Of a stretch of DNA of 64,000 nucleotides, positions 20,756 through 33,300 are shown piece by piece. Numbering within the stretch: position 1 is the first letter of the stretch; each line of letters starts with the position of its first letter. Source of the stretch: Camellia lanceoleosa (lineage: Eukaryota > Streptophyta > Magnoliopsida > Ericales > Theaceae); the NCBI GenBank assembly GCA_025200525.1, contig CM045758.1, forward strand, positions 62,928,598 to 62,992,597. Reading direction: 5' to 3'. Below the pieces are notes generated by a model, which saw only the letters and a list, made by a program, of their open reading frames with translations, was not told the DNA's origin and did not search any database. Position numbers and translations under genes: made by a program.

Positions 20756-21990
20756 AAAAAATATGATCAAGTCTTGTCCAATAATTTGGGTTTTATTAGG
20801 TTAAGGTAGTTCTTGTGTTTGGATTATACATTGAGTAGGGAATGAAAAAGGGTCTCAAATCTAAGACATGGGATGCTGTTGTGAGTTCTCATAAAGTCTT
20901 ATCTCGAGTCTTTTTCGATAATTTGAATTGTTCAACCTGTAGGGTTCATTGAGCATATCATCCATGTAAAAAATCAAGTTAATCAAACATTCATAGGCCC
21001 ATGATCAGGTCCTAATTGTTTTTTAATCAATACATACATAAGAATACGAAAATGTACTAAATATTTTTTTGTATTTTTAGTATTTAGTGAATTTTTTAAA
21101 AGAATTTTTCTACAAATATTACACTTTTTAAGTGTATTTATGTTAGGTGTATCTAAAAAAAAAATGCTTCATATATTAAAGAAATTCAGTGAAAAGCAAA
21201 AAGCACGGAAAATAAAAAGCTCAATTTTTTGAAAAGTAAAACTAAACAAGGTGAATGTTCTCTTATTATAAGGTTGCTGATGTCTAATAAACTTGATTTT
21301 TTTTTCCATAGATGATCTACTCAACAAACTTTATAATATGACCAGTTCGGATTATCAAAAAAAGCTCAGGATGGGCCTCCACTAGACTCGCAGCGGGCTA
21401 TTGTGATTAGCATCCCCATTTCCCTCAAATCCACGATTCAAATACAACCTAAATCAATACTGTCCTTTAAATTAATTAGCCTAAATGTTCCTATCTAACT
21501 TACTTTTGTTGTTCATTGGATAAGGTTTTTTTTCTTTTGGTAGGGAGGATAAGGTTAAGTAACACAATCATTCAATAAACAGTTTAAATTTTTTTAAAGT
21601 AGAATAATATTTCATTATGCTTTATTTTATTTTAGATTTATGGGACAATCGAGTTTGTTTCATAAGGAGTGAAGATCTCTTTAAGAGATAGAAAAATAAA
21701 AATAAATATATAATTTGTTTGGTTAATTTATATATTTTTAAAGAAGAGATTGAAGGACTTAGGCCAGATTTGTTAGAATTAGAAAATAATTAGAGAGAAC
21801 TAATTGACTCTTTAAATAGAAATAATTAGGGCATTCGCTTAAAATACTTTGTCTATTAAGGACAAGTGCCATCAAAATCACCAAACTACCCATGTATATA
21901 TATATATATTGTTTCCAAACCAAAAACCTAACTAGCCCCTCGTCCTTCTATCCTCTCGTCTCCTCTCTCTCTTCATCTTTCCATTGATGG

Positions 21991-22034
<44 letters not shown>

Positions 22035-22305
22035 ATTTTCTCGTTGACGCAACGGTGTCATAGGGGCGGCAGCGGGTGGTAGGTGTCACTGTCTCTATCA
22101 CCGATCACTTCGCCTTATCTACCGCTATCGACCCTACCACCACCGCCCCCACGGCCACCACCAATACTTTCTCTTTGGTATCGAAACCCTAGTTTTAGAG
22201 CTTCGAAGCAAGAACAAGCCAACAATGGAAGCAAAGCTTCGCACCAAGATTCACTTACTCTTTCTCTCTCTCTCTCTCTCTAATTGTTAAGCCTTCATTT
22301 CTCAC

Positions 22306-22348
<43 letters not shown>

Positions 22349-22800
22349 CTCTTCATTCTCCTCCTCATCTGTACTGGTTCGGGTCGAGATCCGAGTTTTT
22401 TCTCAAAATTGGACTTAGTGCTAAAAATTTTCTAAGTGTAAAAGTTAGATTTTTCAAAAGTTGTGATTTTGAAAATAATATTTGGCGATAATTGTTCCTT
22501 ATATATTAAATAGTCTAATTTGATTTTATGAGTTTTTTCTACAAAGGTATTAATCACTTTACTTCAACGTTAAACTTAGAAATTTCAGTCGAAAAATTAT
22601 TTTTGTACTAAAACTGGGAAGTCACTTTTTGATTTAATTGGATTTGAATATTTTTTTTTCTTTGAATCCAAATGGGGGGTATTTCCTTATTTCCGTTATA
22701 AACTTAAGTAAATGAAATATAAATGTAAGAGGCTAAATGAAAGCATTTACTTATATGGTTACATATGGAAATAAGGTTGATGCATTGGGAGTACTTTTAG
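20756..22800. other. AT-rich intergenic sequence with microsatellites
   Basis: No supported gene. It contains a partial MITE (21040-21250), (TA)n near 21893-21911 and long (CT)n runs at about 21996-22032, 22258-22282 and 22306-22344. The 21900-22380 stretch (TATA-like run, CT-rich leader, 'gaaaccctag') looks like a plant 5' leader. The short frame at 22083-22283 is low-complexity, and I do not call it coding. Confidence 0.5.
21040..21250. mobile_element. Partial AT-rich MITE-like element
   Basis: Shares long stretches with 59780-60009, for example 'ttaagtgtatttatgttagg' and 'aattttttgaaaa'. Only the right half is present. Confidence 0.65.
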
Positions 22801-23324
22801 GAACTGAGTTGTGTGACTAGTTGTGTCTAGGGTGACCGCTCGAGTGGTCAAGTGGTAGCTCGAGCAACAATGCGAGGCTGTAGACACCTCATTTTTGACC
22901 ATCCTCAAGACTTGGACGTCATCGTTTGAACACTCGATGATCATCTATGTTTGTGTTCGTTTTGAGTTCTCGGAGGTCTTGGTTGCACGCCTTGCCTCAA
23001 GACCTTTCGACTTGTTTGTTTTGTGCTTGGTTGTGGACCAAACACTTGTGTTTTTGCTTCTAAGGGTCGGGAATGGCTTGTTGGCCATCCCCACACCTCA
23101 CCGGCCATGGCTTGAGGCCATCGGCCCTGTTTTCTTGCTACCGGCCAAAAGCGTTGGCCGGTCGGCAATGTTTTTGGTCGGCCGATCATTGTTTTGTTAG
23201 ATCGGCCACTTTTTCTGGCCGAGACCTTTTCTTTGCCTTTTTCAGGCATTATACATACCAATTGTGCCAGCTGGTAAGCACAAACCCTGCCTTCCATACA
23301 CGTGTATAGAGGATTTGCACCCAT

Positions 23325-23610
23325 GTTTTAGCTTCTTGAGGAAGCTTGAACCTTTTGAACCTTTGTTTTAGCTTTTTGAGGAAGCTTAAACCTTTTGAAC
23401 CTTTATTTTAGCTTCTTGAGGAAGCTTGAACCTTTTGAACCCTTGTTTTAGCTTCTTGAGGAAGCTTGAACCTTTTGAACCCTTGTTTTAGCTTCTTGAG
23501 GAAGTTTGAACCTTTTCAACCTTTGCTTTAGCTTCTTGGGGAAGCTTGAACCTTTGTTTTAGCTTCTTGAGGAAGCTTGAACCTTTGCTCTAGCTTCTCC
23601 AAGAAGCTTG
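23325..23610 (+). repeat. 40-bp minisatellite in T1
   Basis: About seven units of 'ttttagcttcttgaggaagc' plus 'ttgaaccttttgaacctttg', the last ones shortened. Each holds the inverted repeat AGCTTC-TTGAG-GAAGCT. T3 has only a single related unit at about 43933-43952. Confidence 0.9.
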
Positions 23611-23626
23611 AACCCTCTTGTTTCTC

Positions 23627-23659
23627 TATAAGAGAGGGTCTCCCTCTCCTTTAGAGAGG
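23627..23659 (+). promoter_or_regulatory. T1 TATA box with adjoining three-arm hairpin
   Basis: TATAA (23627-23631) is followed at once by GAGAGGG (23632-23638), loop TCT, CCCTCTC (23642-23648), then GAGAGG (23654-23659). The middle arm can pair with either neighbour. With a start site 25-35 bp downstream, only the second pairing would be fully in the transcript. Confidence 0.75.
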
Positions 23660-25464
23660 TTCCAAAAAAAATTGTCTAAGGCCCCAAGATATATCTCTCT
23701 TTATATCTCTATATTTTGGGTCCAAAAGAGTCTTGTTCTTGGCCTATTACACCACACCTCATAGCCACACACCTCTAGCATTCATCTAAGGTCCTTGGAG
23801 GGTATTTTCAGAGGTTGAAGAGTTGGTTTTGGGCTAGAGAAGCTACTGGTTTTGCTGAGCTACAAGGGTAACCCTTTTCTCTCTTTTTAGCATTACTTTG
23901 ATCCTTCTCTTAGCCTCATTTGCATACATATTTAAGCTTTGTTGTCAACTAAAAAAAGTCTTGTTTTAAGCTCCTTTTCATGTTTGTTTAAGACCATTTT
24001 GTTGTTGAGGGTCATCTACCCTCTTGCATGCTTGTTTTGGCCTTGTTTTGTGCCATGCCATAAGGCCTTCGAGCTAGCCTTTTCTTGGCCTTCCTACCAC
24101 TGAAATCCAGTGGATTTTTAGTGGTGAGAATGTGGTTTTGAGGGCCAAAATCAGAGAGGGGTGACCCTCTCTCTTGTTGTCTTGTTTACTAGCATATTTG
24201 GCCTTTCAAAGGAGCCTATATTTTCACACCTCCAAGCCTTGTTTCAGGCCCTTTTTGGTGACTTTTAGGGCCTGCCTAGGCTCTGTCTAGAGTTGATTTT
24301 GTCATCTTGGGTGTGCCTCTTGCATGCGTAGAATAATCCTATTCATAGCTTATCAAAGAAGCATGTCATTCTTGCATGTGTTGTTCACTTTTCAGTAGGT
24401 TTTTGGGCATTATTTGGCATTTCATACCTCTGTCTTTTGCTGGTTTAGTGGCCTCTTGAATGCTTCACATACTTATAGTGTAAACCATACTCACTAGCTT
24501 ACATTGCATGTTGTCTTGGCCCTTGATTCTAGCATATTTTGGCCATGTTCTAAACTAATTTTATTCATGATTTGGGCTGCCTTAGCTCTATTTTGAGGTC
24601 CCATGGTTGAATGATGCTTTCCATGTATGCTTGTAGTGTAATAGCCATGTCTAGCTTTGAGTTTTGAAGCATATTGCATGCTTATATTGAGGTGTTTGCA
24701 TGTTTTAGTATCATTGTGTATGATATTTCAGAGCTTATTCATTCACCATCTTCCCATGTTTATCACTCTTTAAGCGCATTTGAGAGTTGTGCTTGTATGC
24801 CCTATTTATGAGCCATTGCATGAGCTTTATTTTTGTGCACTTCAAGACATCATCTTAGTCTATTTTGCCACTGTTTTAGGCCTACATAGGGACTATTTGG
24901 GGCTATTTTGGTCATTTGTGCATTGCTTTGCATACCTCTAGTGTAATGTGTTTCACTAGTTTCGGTATTTGAGCCATCCAACATGCATTGTGTGAGTTGT
25001 TTGCATGATTTAGGACCATCTTGTATGCCATTTCAGAATTGGAACTCGTGCTATTGTATGCCATATTTCATCCTTCCAATGCTCTTCTAGAGTTGTGCTT
25101 TGTGCCCTAGACTCGGAGCCATTGCACCTTGCATGTTGGTGCATGTGTTGTTGCCTCATTTTCATCATGATTAGTCGCTGATTTGAGTGTGGCTGAGGCC
25201 CATTCATTTTAGTTTAAGTCCATCTTGCATTGTATATGTTATATAGTCCATGTTGTTGCATGATTGACCATTGCATTGTGTATGCCTTGATCGTCTCATT
25301 GATAGTCTTCATATGTGCATTGTGTATGCCATTCTTAGTTCATAGCATTGCGTATGCTAGTCGCACCCTTGCATGTCATCCTTTGCATGTTTGCATCATT
25401 TAGTCGCATTGCATTTAGGTTGCATACTAGAGTAACATTCATACCATGCATTGTTTGTTGCATT

Positions 25465-25533
25465 GTGTTTGGAATAGGAGTTAGTCCAAACACGAGAAAT
25501 GAGGGACGTTTCGTACTCAAAGTGACGAAACGT
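25465..25533 (+). promoter_or_regulatory. Paired hairpins H1-H2 in T1
   Basis: H1: GTGTTTGGA (25465-25473) pairs with TCCAAACAC (25485-25493). H2: ACGTTTCGT (25506-25514) pairs with ACGAAACGT (25525-25533), 10-base loop. Both stems are perfect 9-bp. The same pair occurs in the other four T LTRs. Confidence 0.85.
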
Positions 25534-27302
25534 GCCTCGATTCTCGGTCGTCGACACTCTTGACGACACATGATGGAGTTTAGGCATTTATGTGTTCATA
25601 TGTGCATTCATTCTATATTAAGTTGTGCAATTCGGTTCCTCTGCCATCATGCATCGAGATGCGTGATTGGTGGCCCGAGGATCGAGAGCCATACTCCCTT
25701 AAGTTCATAGCATGATAGGGAGGGTGGTCGTGCATACATTTGGCTTGTAAATTCCATGCCATGCACTGTTTGTCCTCTGTTGCAGTAAAACTAGTGTTCT
25801 GTAGGAAGAAATGGCCGGTTGGCCACTTTTAGTGCCGGCCGACTACCAGTATCCAGCCGATAGCCCCATCTTTGGTCGATGACCATCCTCCTATGGCCGG
25901 TAGTCCTGTCTCCTGGCCGGTGACCTCCCACAGTGCTCAGGGAGTGGTTCAGAAGCAGCCTTGGGACTTGCGCAGCTTTTAGGGGCATGAAACAGTGCAA
26001 ACAGAGACAATAGTTGGCATGGCAACGGATTTCCGAGCGAGGCGAATCGAGCATGCATCATCTAATCATTTCGAGGCGGAGCTGAGGCAGCCTTTTTAAT
26101 TTCATACTTAAATTGTTTTGTAATTAATTTGTTAAGTAATTAAGGGCTTTGTAATATTTAATTAGCCAGGGTAGGTGATTAATTATTCGGTCTGTATTAT
26201 TTATTTGGACCCTCCGTCGAGAGGGCAAACTTGTAATAAGTGTGCGTGCGTATGTGAATGTCTTCCAACCCCACGTCTTTCTCCCTTTTACTTACCTGCT
26301 TTTGATGGTTAGTTTTAGGTCATGTTTCGATTAGCATACCTTATGTTAGCATGTTTGCATACATTCATTCGTATTGCATGCACCAGGCTCGGCGCATCAT
26401 ACTAATTGCATAGCATTTCAATTCTAACTTGAATACGTGTATCGAGTTGCCGCATTTCACATGTCATTCTTAGAATAGCCGAGCCTATTTTAGTTGCATT
26501 TTGCATATGTTGCATTAGCCATCTTAACATGAACTAGGATCATGCATGATTCCTAACTAGTTTCTTGTTTTGGCTCGAAGTACTAGGTAAGCTTCTATGC
26601 TTTAGCATCTTGCATGAGTGTGAGTGTTGCCATGATAGCATGCTTTCCATGAGGCTATCTGCTTATGTGATATAATTGCTTGAATGCATGCGGGTGAAGG
26701 TTGGGTTGCTTGAATTGGGATAATTCATCGAAATCCGTATTTTAGCCTACTTGCGAGTAGCAAAATTCAAAACCATTTCCAAACAAATGGATATGCGATG
26801 CTTTGTTCCAAGTTAGGGGATCTAGTCTATACTTGTGTGTTGTGTGCATCACATAGTAATCTTAGGCTAATAAATCAGAATAAGAACGCATGTGTTTTCA
26901 AATACTCGATATCATATTTAGTGGTGACCGATCTTTGATTGGGCGAGCGAGGGTGCTTATTGCATGACCTTCCCTAATCGTACCCAAGTTCCCGAGCCGA
27001 GGTAACTTTGGTGATGACGGACACGTGGCCTTAGGCACGAGTCAGGGTTTCTTGAATTCCCCTAAAATAAAATATTTAGGTGGCGACTCTGTATCTAGCA
27101 AAGCAGTCCATGTTTGGCACTTCTTTCTAAAAATCTGTTTTTCAAAACGATTTGCCGGATTTGGACTCTTTGGTGATTTATCGGTCTCGCATTGCACTTT
27201 GCGGGATTAAATTCAGAACCGTGACATTTGAGTCCGAACTGTAGTGAGCCCAATGAACAAAACGGGATTTCTCCCGGGACGTTCGGGGACGTCTACAGAG
27301 GC

Positions 27303-29243
27303 TCCCAGTATTTTCACTGTAGACTTACAAAATTTCTAAGAGATTGTGTTCTCAGCTCGGGCGGTAAAATGTTTACTCAAGCGGTCTGTTCGGATTCAAC
27401 ACTTTAAAAAGTCATTTTTGGCCATTTTTATTCATTCTTCCAAATTCTTTCTCTCTCATCTCCCTCTTTTTTGCCATTGTTGAGCTCTAAACCTCCTTAA
27501 ACCTTGGATTTCATCTCCTTAGAGTGAGAATCTCACCCTAGTTCCTTATACAAAAATGAAAAGCATAAAGAGGGCTTTCTATTAATCTAAGCGGATCGTG
27601 TTTTCAGCAATGTGGATTTTCAGGTCTCCTTCTCTCGTTGCTAGATGTAGGGATTTCTTGCTTCTCTTCAATATCTTCGTATAGATAGATGGGTGGTATG
27701 TTGTTATTGCATAAAACCTTGTGTTGAAAGGGATTTTCTTGAAAAATATGTAGAGAAATGTTAAGGTTTCTGACACAAAAGAGTTAACTGGAGATTTAAA
27801 GTTAATTATGGAAGTTTTGAGCTATTGAAATATGATTATGCATTTTAGAGTGAAAAGCCCTAATTTTTGTCCAAACCCTAGTTTTGAATTTTATTTAAAC
27901 ACGGGTTTTTCTTCAGTTGGCCTTAAATTCTTGAATTTCACTTAATGCTTGGTTGAATTGAGTATGAATGTTGATTATTAGATGTTGTGAGAACAATCCT
28001 AGCGGGATGGGTTCATGATATAGTAATCGGTGATGGAAATTTGTGTTACGAACTATGGAAGGTATATGATTCTAAATGAGTTGATCAATTGAAAAGAAAG
28101 GAGTTGATATTTAGGTCTAGGGAACATTGTGGAAAAATAAGTCATGTTTGTTCATAAAGGAGAAATTTTACTTTTGTTGTTAAATGAATTTTGGTGTGAC
28201 TTTTTGGATTGAAATAAAGAATTGATGGGTTAAAATTTGGAAAGAGGGCCTGTTTCCTTCCGGCTTGGGATTGGTAAAGTGTCGCGCTTGATAGAGGTTC
28301 CACCTTCCTTCTACAGTAGCTCTCGGTAAAGCGTGTGGATTATTGAGCTAATGGAGGTTCCGCTTTCCTTCTGGTTAGTCATCGGCAAAGCATGGCGCTT
28401 GAGACAAGTTCCAGTTTTCCTTCCGGAGTAGCACCTGGTAAACTGTGTTGGCATGACTTGGTGAAGCAGATTGTTGGCGTATGGATATTGTTGAAAATTC
28501 TTGTAACAATTCAATTATGTGATTGTGATAATTGTTAGATGTAAATTGAAGCATGTAATGTAGAATATGTTGTTAATGAGTTGACTTTTATAATCCAATT
28601 ATATGAAATGTGTTTACATATGTATAAGATTGGTGTTATGTGGATTATGTTGTGGTGAAGAGTTGTAGTAGGAATTGAAATGTGTAAATGGGACAAGATT
28701 AAAAACAAATCAAATTTAATAATTGCAATGTGCAAATTGCGTGTGGTGTGTGGTGTATATGTGTTTGGTGTTTTGTGGGTAATAGTAAGGTGACAAGTTG
28801 TGGCATAATTAATGAGTGTGAGATATGAATTAGAAGTAGTAAATGATTAGTTGGCTTAAAACCTTTATCTGTGGAAAAGAGATTTAGGGAAATCATTCAA
28901 GTGAATTTTGATGAGAGAAAGAGTTAAAAAGGAGGTCTCAATGAAATGTTCAAGTGGGATTTTTTGAAAAGAGTATCTATTTATGTAATTTATTTTGCAT
29001 ATTAAAAGACACATTAATTATATATGTATCACTAGATAGTATTTATGATCACATTTATCTATTGATTATTATTGTTGAGAATCACTACAGATCCTTACTG
29101 GACCTCGTGTTCATCGCATGTTGTTTAACCATTTTTTAGGGACGAAGTCGGGTGCAACAATTGGAAAATCAAGAAGTTATTTATTATATTATGAGTCCAT
29201 CTTGTGTAATTGTAAATAAAAGATTAAAGGGTAGTGGTATTGA
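27303..29243 (+). repeat. G+ 5' LTR, central part
   Basis: Continues the LTR interrupted at 22878. It contains decayed CTCGAG-type motifs (27355-27390), a three-unit minisatellite (28255-28450; 'ggaggttccgctttccttct', 'ctcggtaaagcg') and AT/GT-rich sequence. It stops at the G- insertion; ATTGA 29239-29243 is the target duplication. No reading frame supported. Confidence 0.7.
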
Positions 29244-30388
29244 TGTAACGTCCCACTTTTTATTTCACGGATACCATTGCCAAATCCTTTGTTATAATAC
29301 GAGATAATGTATGGAACTTCAGTACATAAATAAGGACAATTAAGTAAAGGTTCTCTCATTTGAATACATAATGAATGCAACAAGAGTTATAATTAAATAA
29401 ATTGCCCTCAGGCTTACATTATTACATATAAGAGAAAGGAGCTCAACCCTTTTCACACAATGGCGTTCTATTAACAATTAAAAGGCCCCATGGCAAACAT
29501 ATAAGGAAGATGCATGATCTTGAACTCCTCGACATTCACCTAAAAAATGATTAGCAACGTGGGATGAACATAAAGTCCATCAGGGATCCCAACAAGATCC
29601 TAAACAATAACAACTTACAAATAGCTATGATCATGAATGCTTAGTCTCATACTATATAAATAATGTGATGGTTTATAACAAAAGAATATTTACATAAGTA
29701 CTTTTCCCAAAATTATTCAATTCCTTCAACAATACAGACAGTTCACATTTCCTTTTCATTTCCTATTTCAAAAATATCTCATAACAACTATTTTGTTTTG
29801 GAGTTTGAAACATGTTGATAAATCTCTGATTTCCTTCACATTATTTACAAACTCAATACATGGTCTACATCCTTTTCCAACATGTTCAAATATACATATA
29901 TACATCTAACACGTAAAACGAAAACAATAAGCACCCAACAACTATCTACTCAACAAATGAGACAACTCGACCTTCCTAAACCATAACCATCATAGCGCAT
30001 GATATACACAGGTACACTGAGATAATAATTATAAATAAGCTCTGCTCTACCTGCCTTAAACACGATAAGCCAAGGATGCACCTTTCCATAACGAAATGCC
30101 AATTTGCTAGACATCGGCTGGAAGGTAATGGTAGCTCTGCCAAGTTCTCCAGGCACTAGCTGGAAGGTACTAGTACCTCTCATTCTAAGCGCGGCCAATT
30201 CTCTAGGCGTTAGCTGGAAGGTAATGGTATCTCTTATTTTTAGCGCAATATACCTTACCAATCATTACAACATGTTAAAAACATAAATAACACAAGTGTA
30301 ATACATAAACATAATCTATTCAACACGACAGTGTCATCTTCTGGCGATGACCAAGGATAAAACCTCTAAACACTTGTATTTAATACAC
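29244..30388 (-). repeat. G- 3' LTR, distal part
   Basis: Aligned with 52604-53758. Includes a three-unit repeat (30107-30250) with the palindrome GGTACTAGTACC near 30166-30177; at the corresponding spot the other LTR has GGTACTGGTACC (near 53536-53547). Ends with TACAC, the T2 target duplication. Confidence 0.88.
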
Positions 30389-33300
30389 TGTAGACACCCC
30401 ATTTTTGACCGCCCTTAAGACTTAGGCATCTCGGGTTGATCACTCGATGATGAAAAGTTACGTTGTCCAATCGCTCAATTTCTTCAGCAAGAAGAGCTTC
30501 TAAATCCCAACCTTACACCCCATTTTGGACCAAAACCATTTTAGATCAAAACAATTTCAGACCTTAAAACCCTCTCTTTCAAAATATTTTTCCAAATGTT
30601 TCTACGATGTTCCGAGGCTCACATTTTATTTAAAAGTTGTACTTTTCGGTAAACCAAGCAAGGATAAAGTGGAAATAAATGGAAGGGAGATGAACCTTTG
30701 AAAAATCTTTTGAAACATCTTATTTAGAGGTTTGGAGTTGAAGAAAATTAGAAAATAGGGAGGAAAACTAGTTGGGGAAATGGTTGAGCATCAAACCGTT
30801 AAGGGAGAACTGAGCAACCTACACTAAATTAGGCCTATCTTTTTTTACAATTATACTGTAGCTGTGAGGCCACCACCATTGGAAGCTGGACTTTTCGGGC
30901 TTCAATTTAGAGTCAAGAATCCCCTAAAGCCAAGTCTGGATGAGGGAGATATGGTCGTTTAAAATTGGGCATCAATCTAGTTAAGATAGAAATAAGCAAC
31001 CTTCACTAAAATAGGCATATCTCTTTGCACACTTAGACTTTAGATGTGAGGCTCCCACCATTGAAAAGTAGACTTATGGAGCTTCAATTTAGATTAAAGA
31101 ATGACCTAAAACTGAGTCCGGATGAAGGAAATATACCCGTTTAAAGTCGGGCTTGGAAACAAATTTTTGTGGCCGGCAGGCCACTATTGGTGGATGGTAG
31201 GTGGACGGTAGGCCACCATTTGTGGCCAGCAATTTATGCTTTTGGCCTGCTGGCCACTAGTGAAAAACACAGATATTTTTGGCCAGCTGTCCCCCAAAAG
31301 CTCCAGCTGTTCCAGGCTTGATATTTTCGAACTGATGGGCAGTTGGCTTTCCTTAATGGTTTAAGGTTGAAAAAAATTCCAAAAGTTCCAAAACTTGAAA
31401 TTCTCTCTCTATCTCTATCTTGCAACCTATACACCCTCTCTCTAAACTTCCTAAACCAATATTGGGGCTCTCCTTTCTGAGATTATTGAGTCCAAATTTT
31501 AGCCATTGAGAGTGAGAACTTGTTGGTTTGTGAACAAAAGTGTTATTCCTCTTCAAGAGGTATAGTTTTGAGCATCTTTGCACTACTGCTTTTCTATATT
31601 TTCTTGCTGATTTTGAAGTGTTTTTCAACTATTTTTGTGGGTTGAAGATTGTGGTTTGAGGCTATTAGAGGTAGATGGGTTAATCACTCTTCTTTGAACC
31701 ATGTTCTCTAAGCCTTTACACTTGTGTTTCCCATCTCTTTATCAAATGTTTTTTGATCTTTTTACCATTGATTTTCAGAGGTTTTCAGAGGATAAAAAAG
31801 TGATTTTGAAGTCCCAAAAATGGAGGGATTAGCCACCCCTCCTTTGGCTTGTTTACTAGCTTAAATTGCTCCATATTTTAGCTTATTGTTTTAGCTACTT
31901 TTGTCTTCATTCCAGCACATTTTTGTACTGTTTTTGGGCTGTTTTTGGACTGTCTAAACTCTAAAATTTTAGGCTGAAACTTGTGGTTTAAGGCCAATAA
32001 GGGTAGAGGGGTGGCTCACCACTTCATTCTACCTAGATTCCAAGGCCTTTACCCTTGTGTTTCCCACCTTGTTGTCACCTTTTTTTGAGCTTTTAAATAC
32101 TGAATTTTAGAGTTATTTCAGTGACTAAAAACACTTTTTGTAATCCAAAATTAGAGGGGTTAGCCTCCCCTCCTTGTGTCTTGTTCACTAGCTTACGTAG
32201 CTCTATGTTTTAGCTTATTGTTCTAGCTATTTTTGTCTTAATTCCAGCATGTATTAGGACTTTTTTTGGTTGTTTATTACATTTGAGCTTTGTATAGCAT
32301 GCTTATAGTGTAATAGTCCTTATAGGTTTGGTGGTTTAGGCCTTAGCCACCTACCTATTTGAGTTGATAGTATTTATTTCTTGTTTTCCATACTTGTGAT
32401 CACCTCTAATCACCTCTGCAACCTCCCTCCTTTCTTGGCTTTTACTTTGTTTTGAAAGTTGTTTCAAGCCACTTGTTTGTTTAAGTATGAGATTGAGATA
32501 TTGTGCTTAATGGTTTAATCCCTTTGGTGTTCATTACCAACAGCATGACACTTCTCTCATGCCTAAAACAAAATTTGGTTTGATGTTTCTTTCCATTAGA
32601 GGACTTAAAGATCACTTTTGGACTCCATTGGTTAAAGAATGGTTGGTAATTAAAATGAAGTAATAAAACTTGAACTAAAAATGGAACAAGATAATAACTT
32701 GTTTGGGTTCAATCGGACCTTAATTGAACCCTTGAGTCTTGAGTCGTTTCATACTCATTAGTGATGAAAACGGTTCAAGATTCATTATCAACTACTTCCC
32801 TTGATTTTTTATGATAGGGAGGTAGTTTTGAGAGTCATATTTTATTGCATTCATTGAACCTGCACACTTGATTCATAAGCTATCATGCAATTAAATTGCA
32901 TCCATTGGTGGTTTGTGAATTAAACTTACTACTCCTTTGAGCTGTTCAAATGATAAGGAGGGGTAAATTATGCAAACAAACCCTTGGGAATACCCTATCC
33001 CTGCTCTGTTTGCTCTCTGTTGCAGCAGGACAATCCAGGCATTAGCGGCCGATAGGCCACCTTCTATGGCCGGTAGGCCATCATCAGTGGACGGCAAGCC
33101 GTCTGCCAGCCACTATTGCAAAATCTAGCAGTGTACTTCCCCAGCATAACAGAGTTGGCCTAGAGGTGAAAATTAGCGTAAATGTTCTACTGTGCAACAG
33201 AGGCATTCAACAACAGAAAGAGTGGCTTTTTTGGATGGAAACCGCATTTATGCATAAGCTCTCCATCGATCCTCGGGATCCGTGTTATAAATATATTAGT

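Larger units (their letters stand above)
22879..27297 (+). mobile_element. T1: 4.4-kb solo LTR of family T
   Basis: Begins TGTAGACACC and ends GGACGTCTACA, with perfect 5-bp duplications GAGGC at 22874-22878 and 27298-27302. No internal region follows, so it is a solo LTR left by LTR-LTR recombination. Contents: GGCCGG-rich palindromes (23090-23220), a 40-bp minisatellite (23325-23610), TATA box with hairpin (23627-23659), many cattle-tract-like 'gcatgc' stretches, the paired hairpins (25465-25533), a second GGCCGG cluster (25810-25925), a conserved 'cttccaaccccacgtctttc' block (26265) and 'aggtggcgactctgtat' (27078). The very long LTR suggests the Tat/Ogre group; this is inference. Confidence 0.92.

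Noticed and set aside
21900..22380. Possible gene promoter and 5' leader (TATA-like run, CT-rich leader, ATG at 21986)
   Set aside because: No open exon or splice structure follows, and the sequence is dominated by CT microsatellites.
22895..23324. Overlapping frames of about 100-127 codons on both strands
   Set aside because: They lie in the U3 of T1, are not conserved in T2-T5, and reflect higher GC content from GGCCGG repeats.
29140..29160. 'gggtgcaacaattgg' as an LTR end with PBS
   Set aside because: It resembles the G+ LTR end at 55290-55306 but no TGGTATCAGAGC follows; treated as internal LTR similarity.
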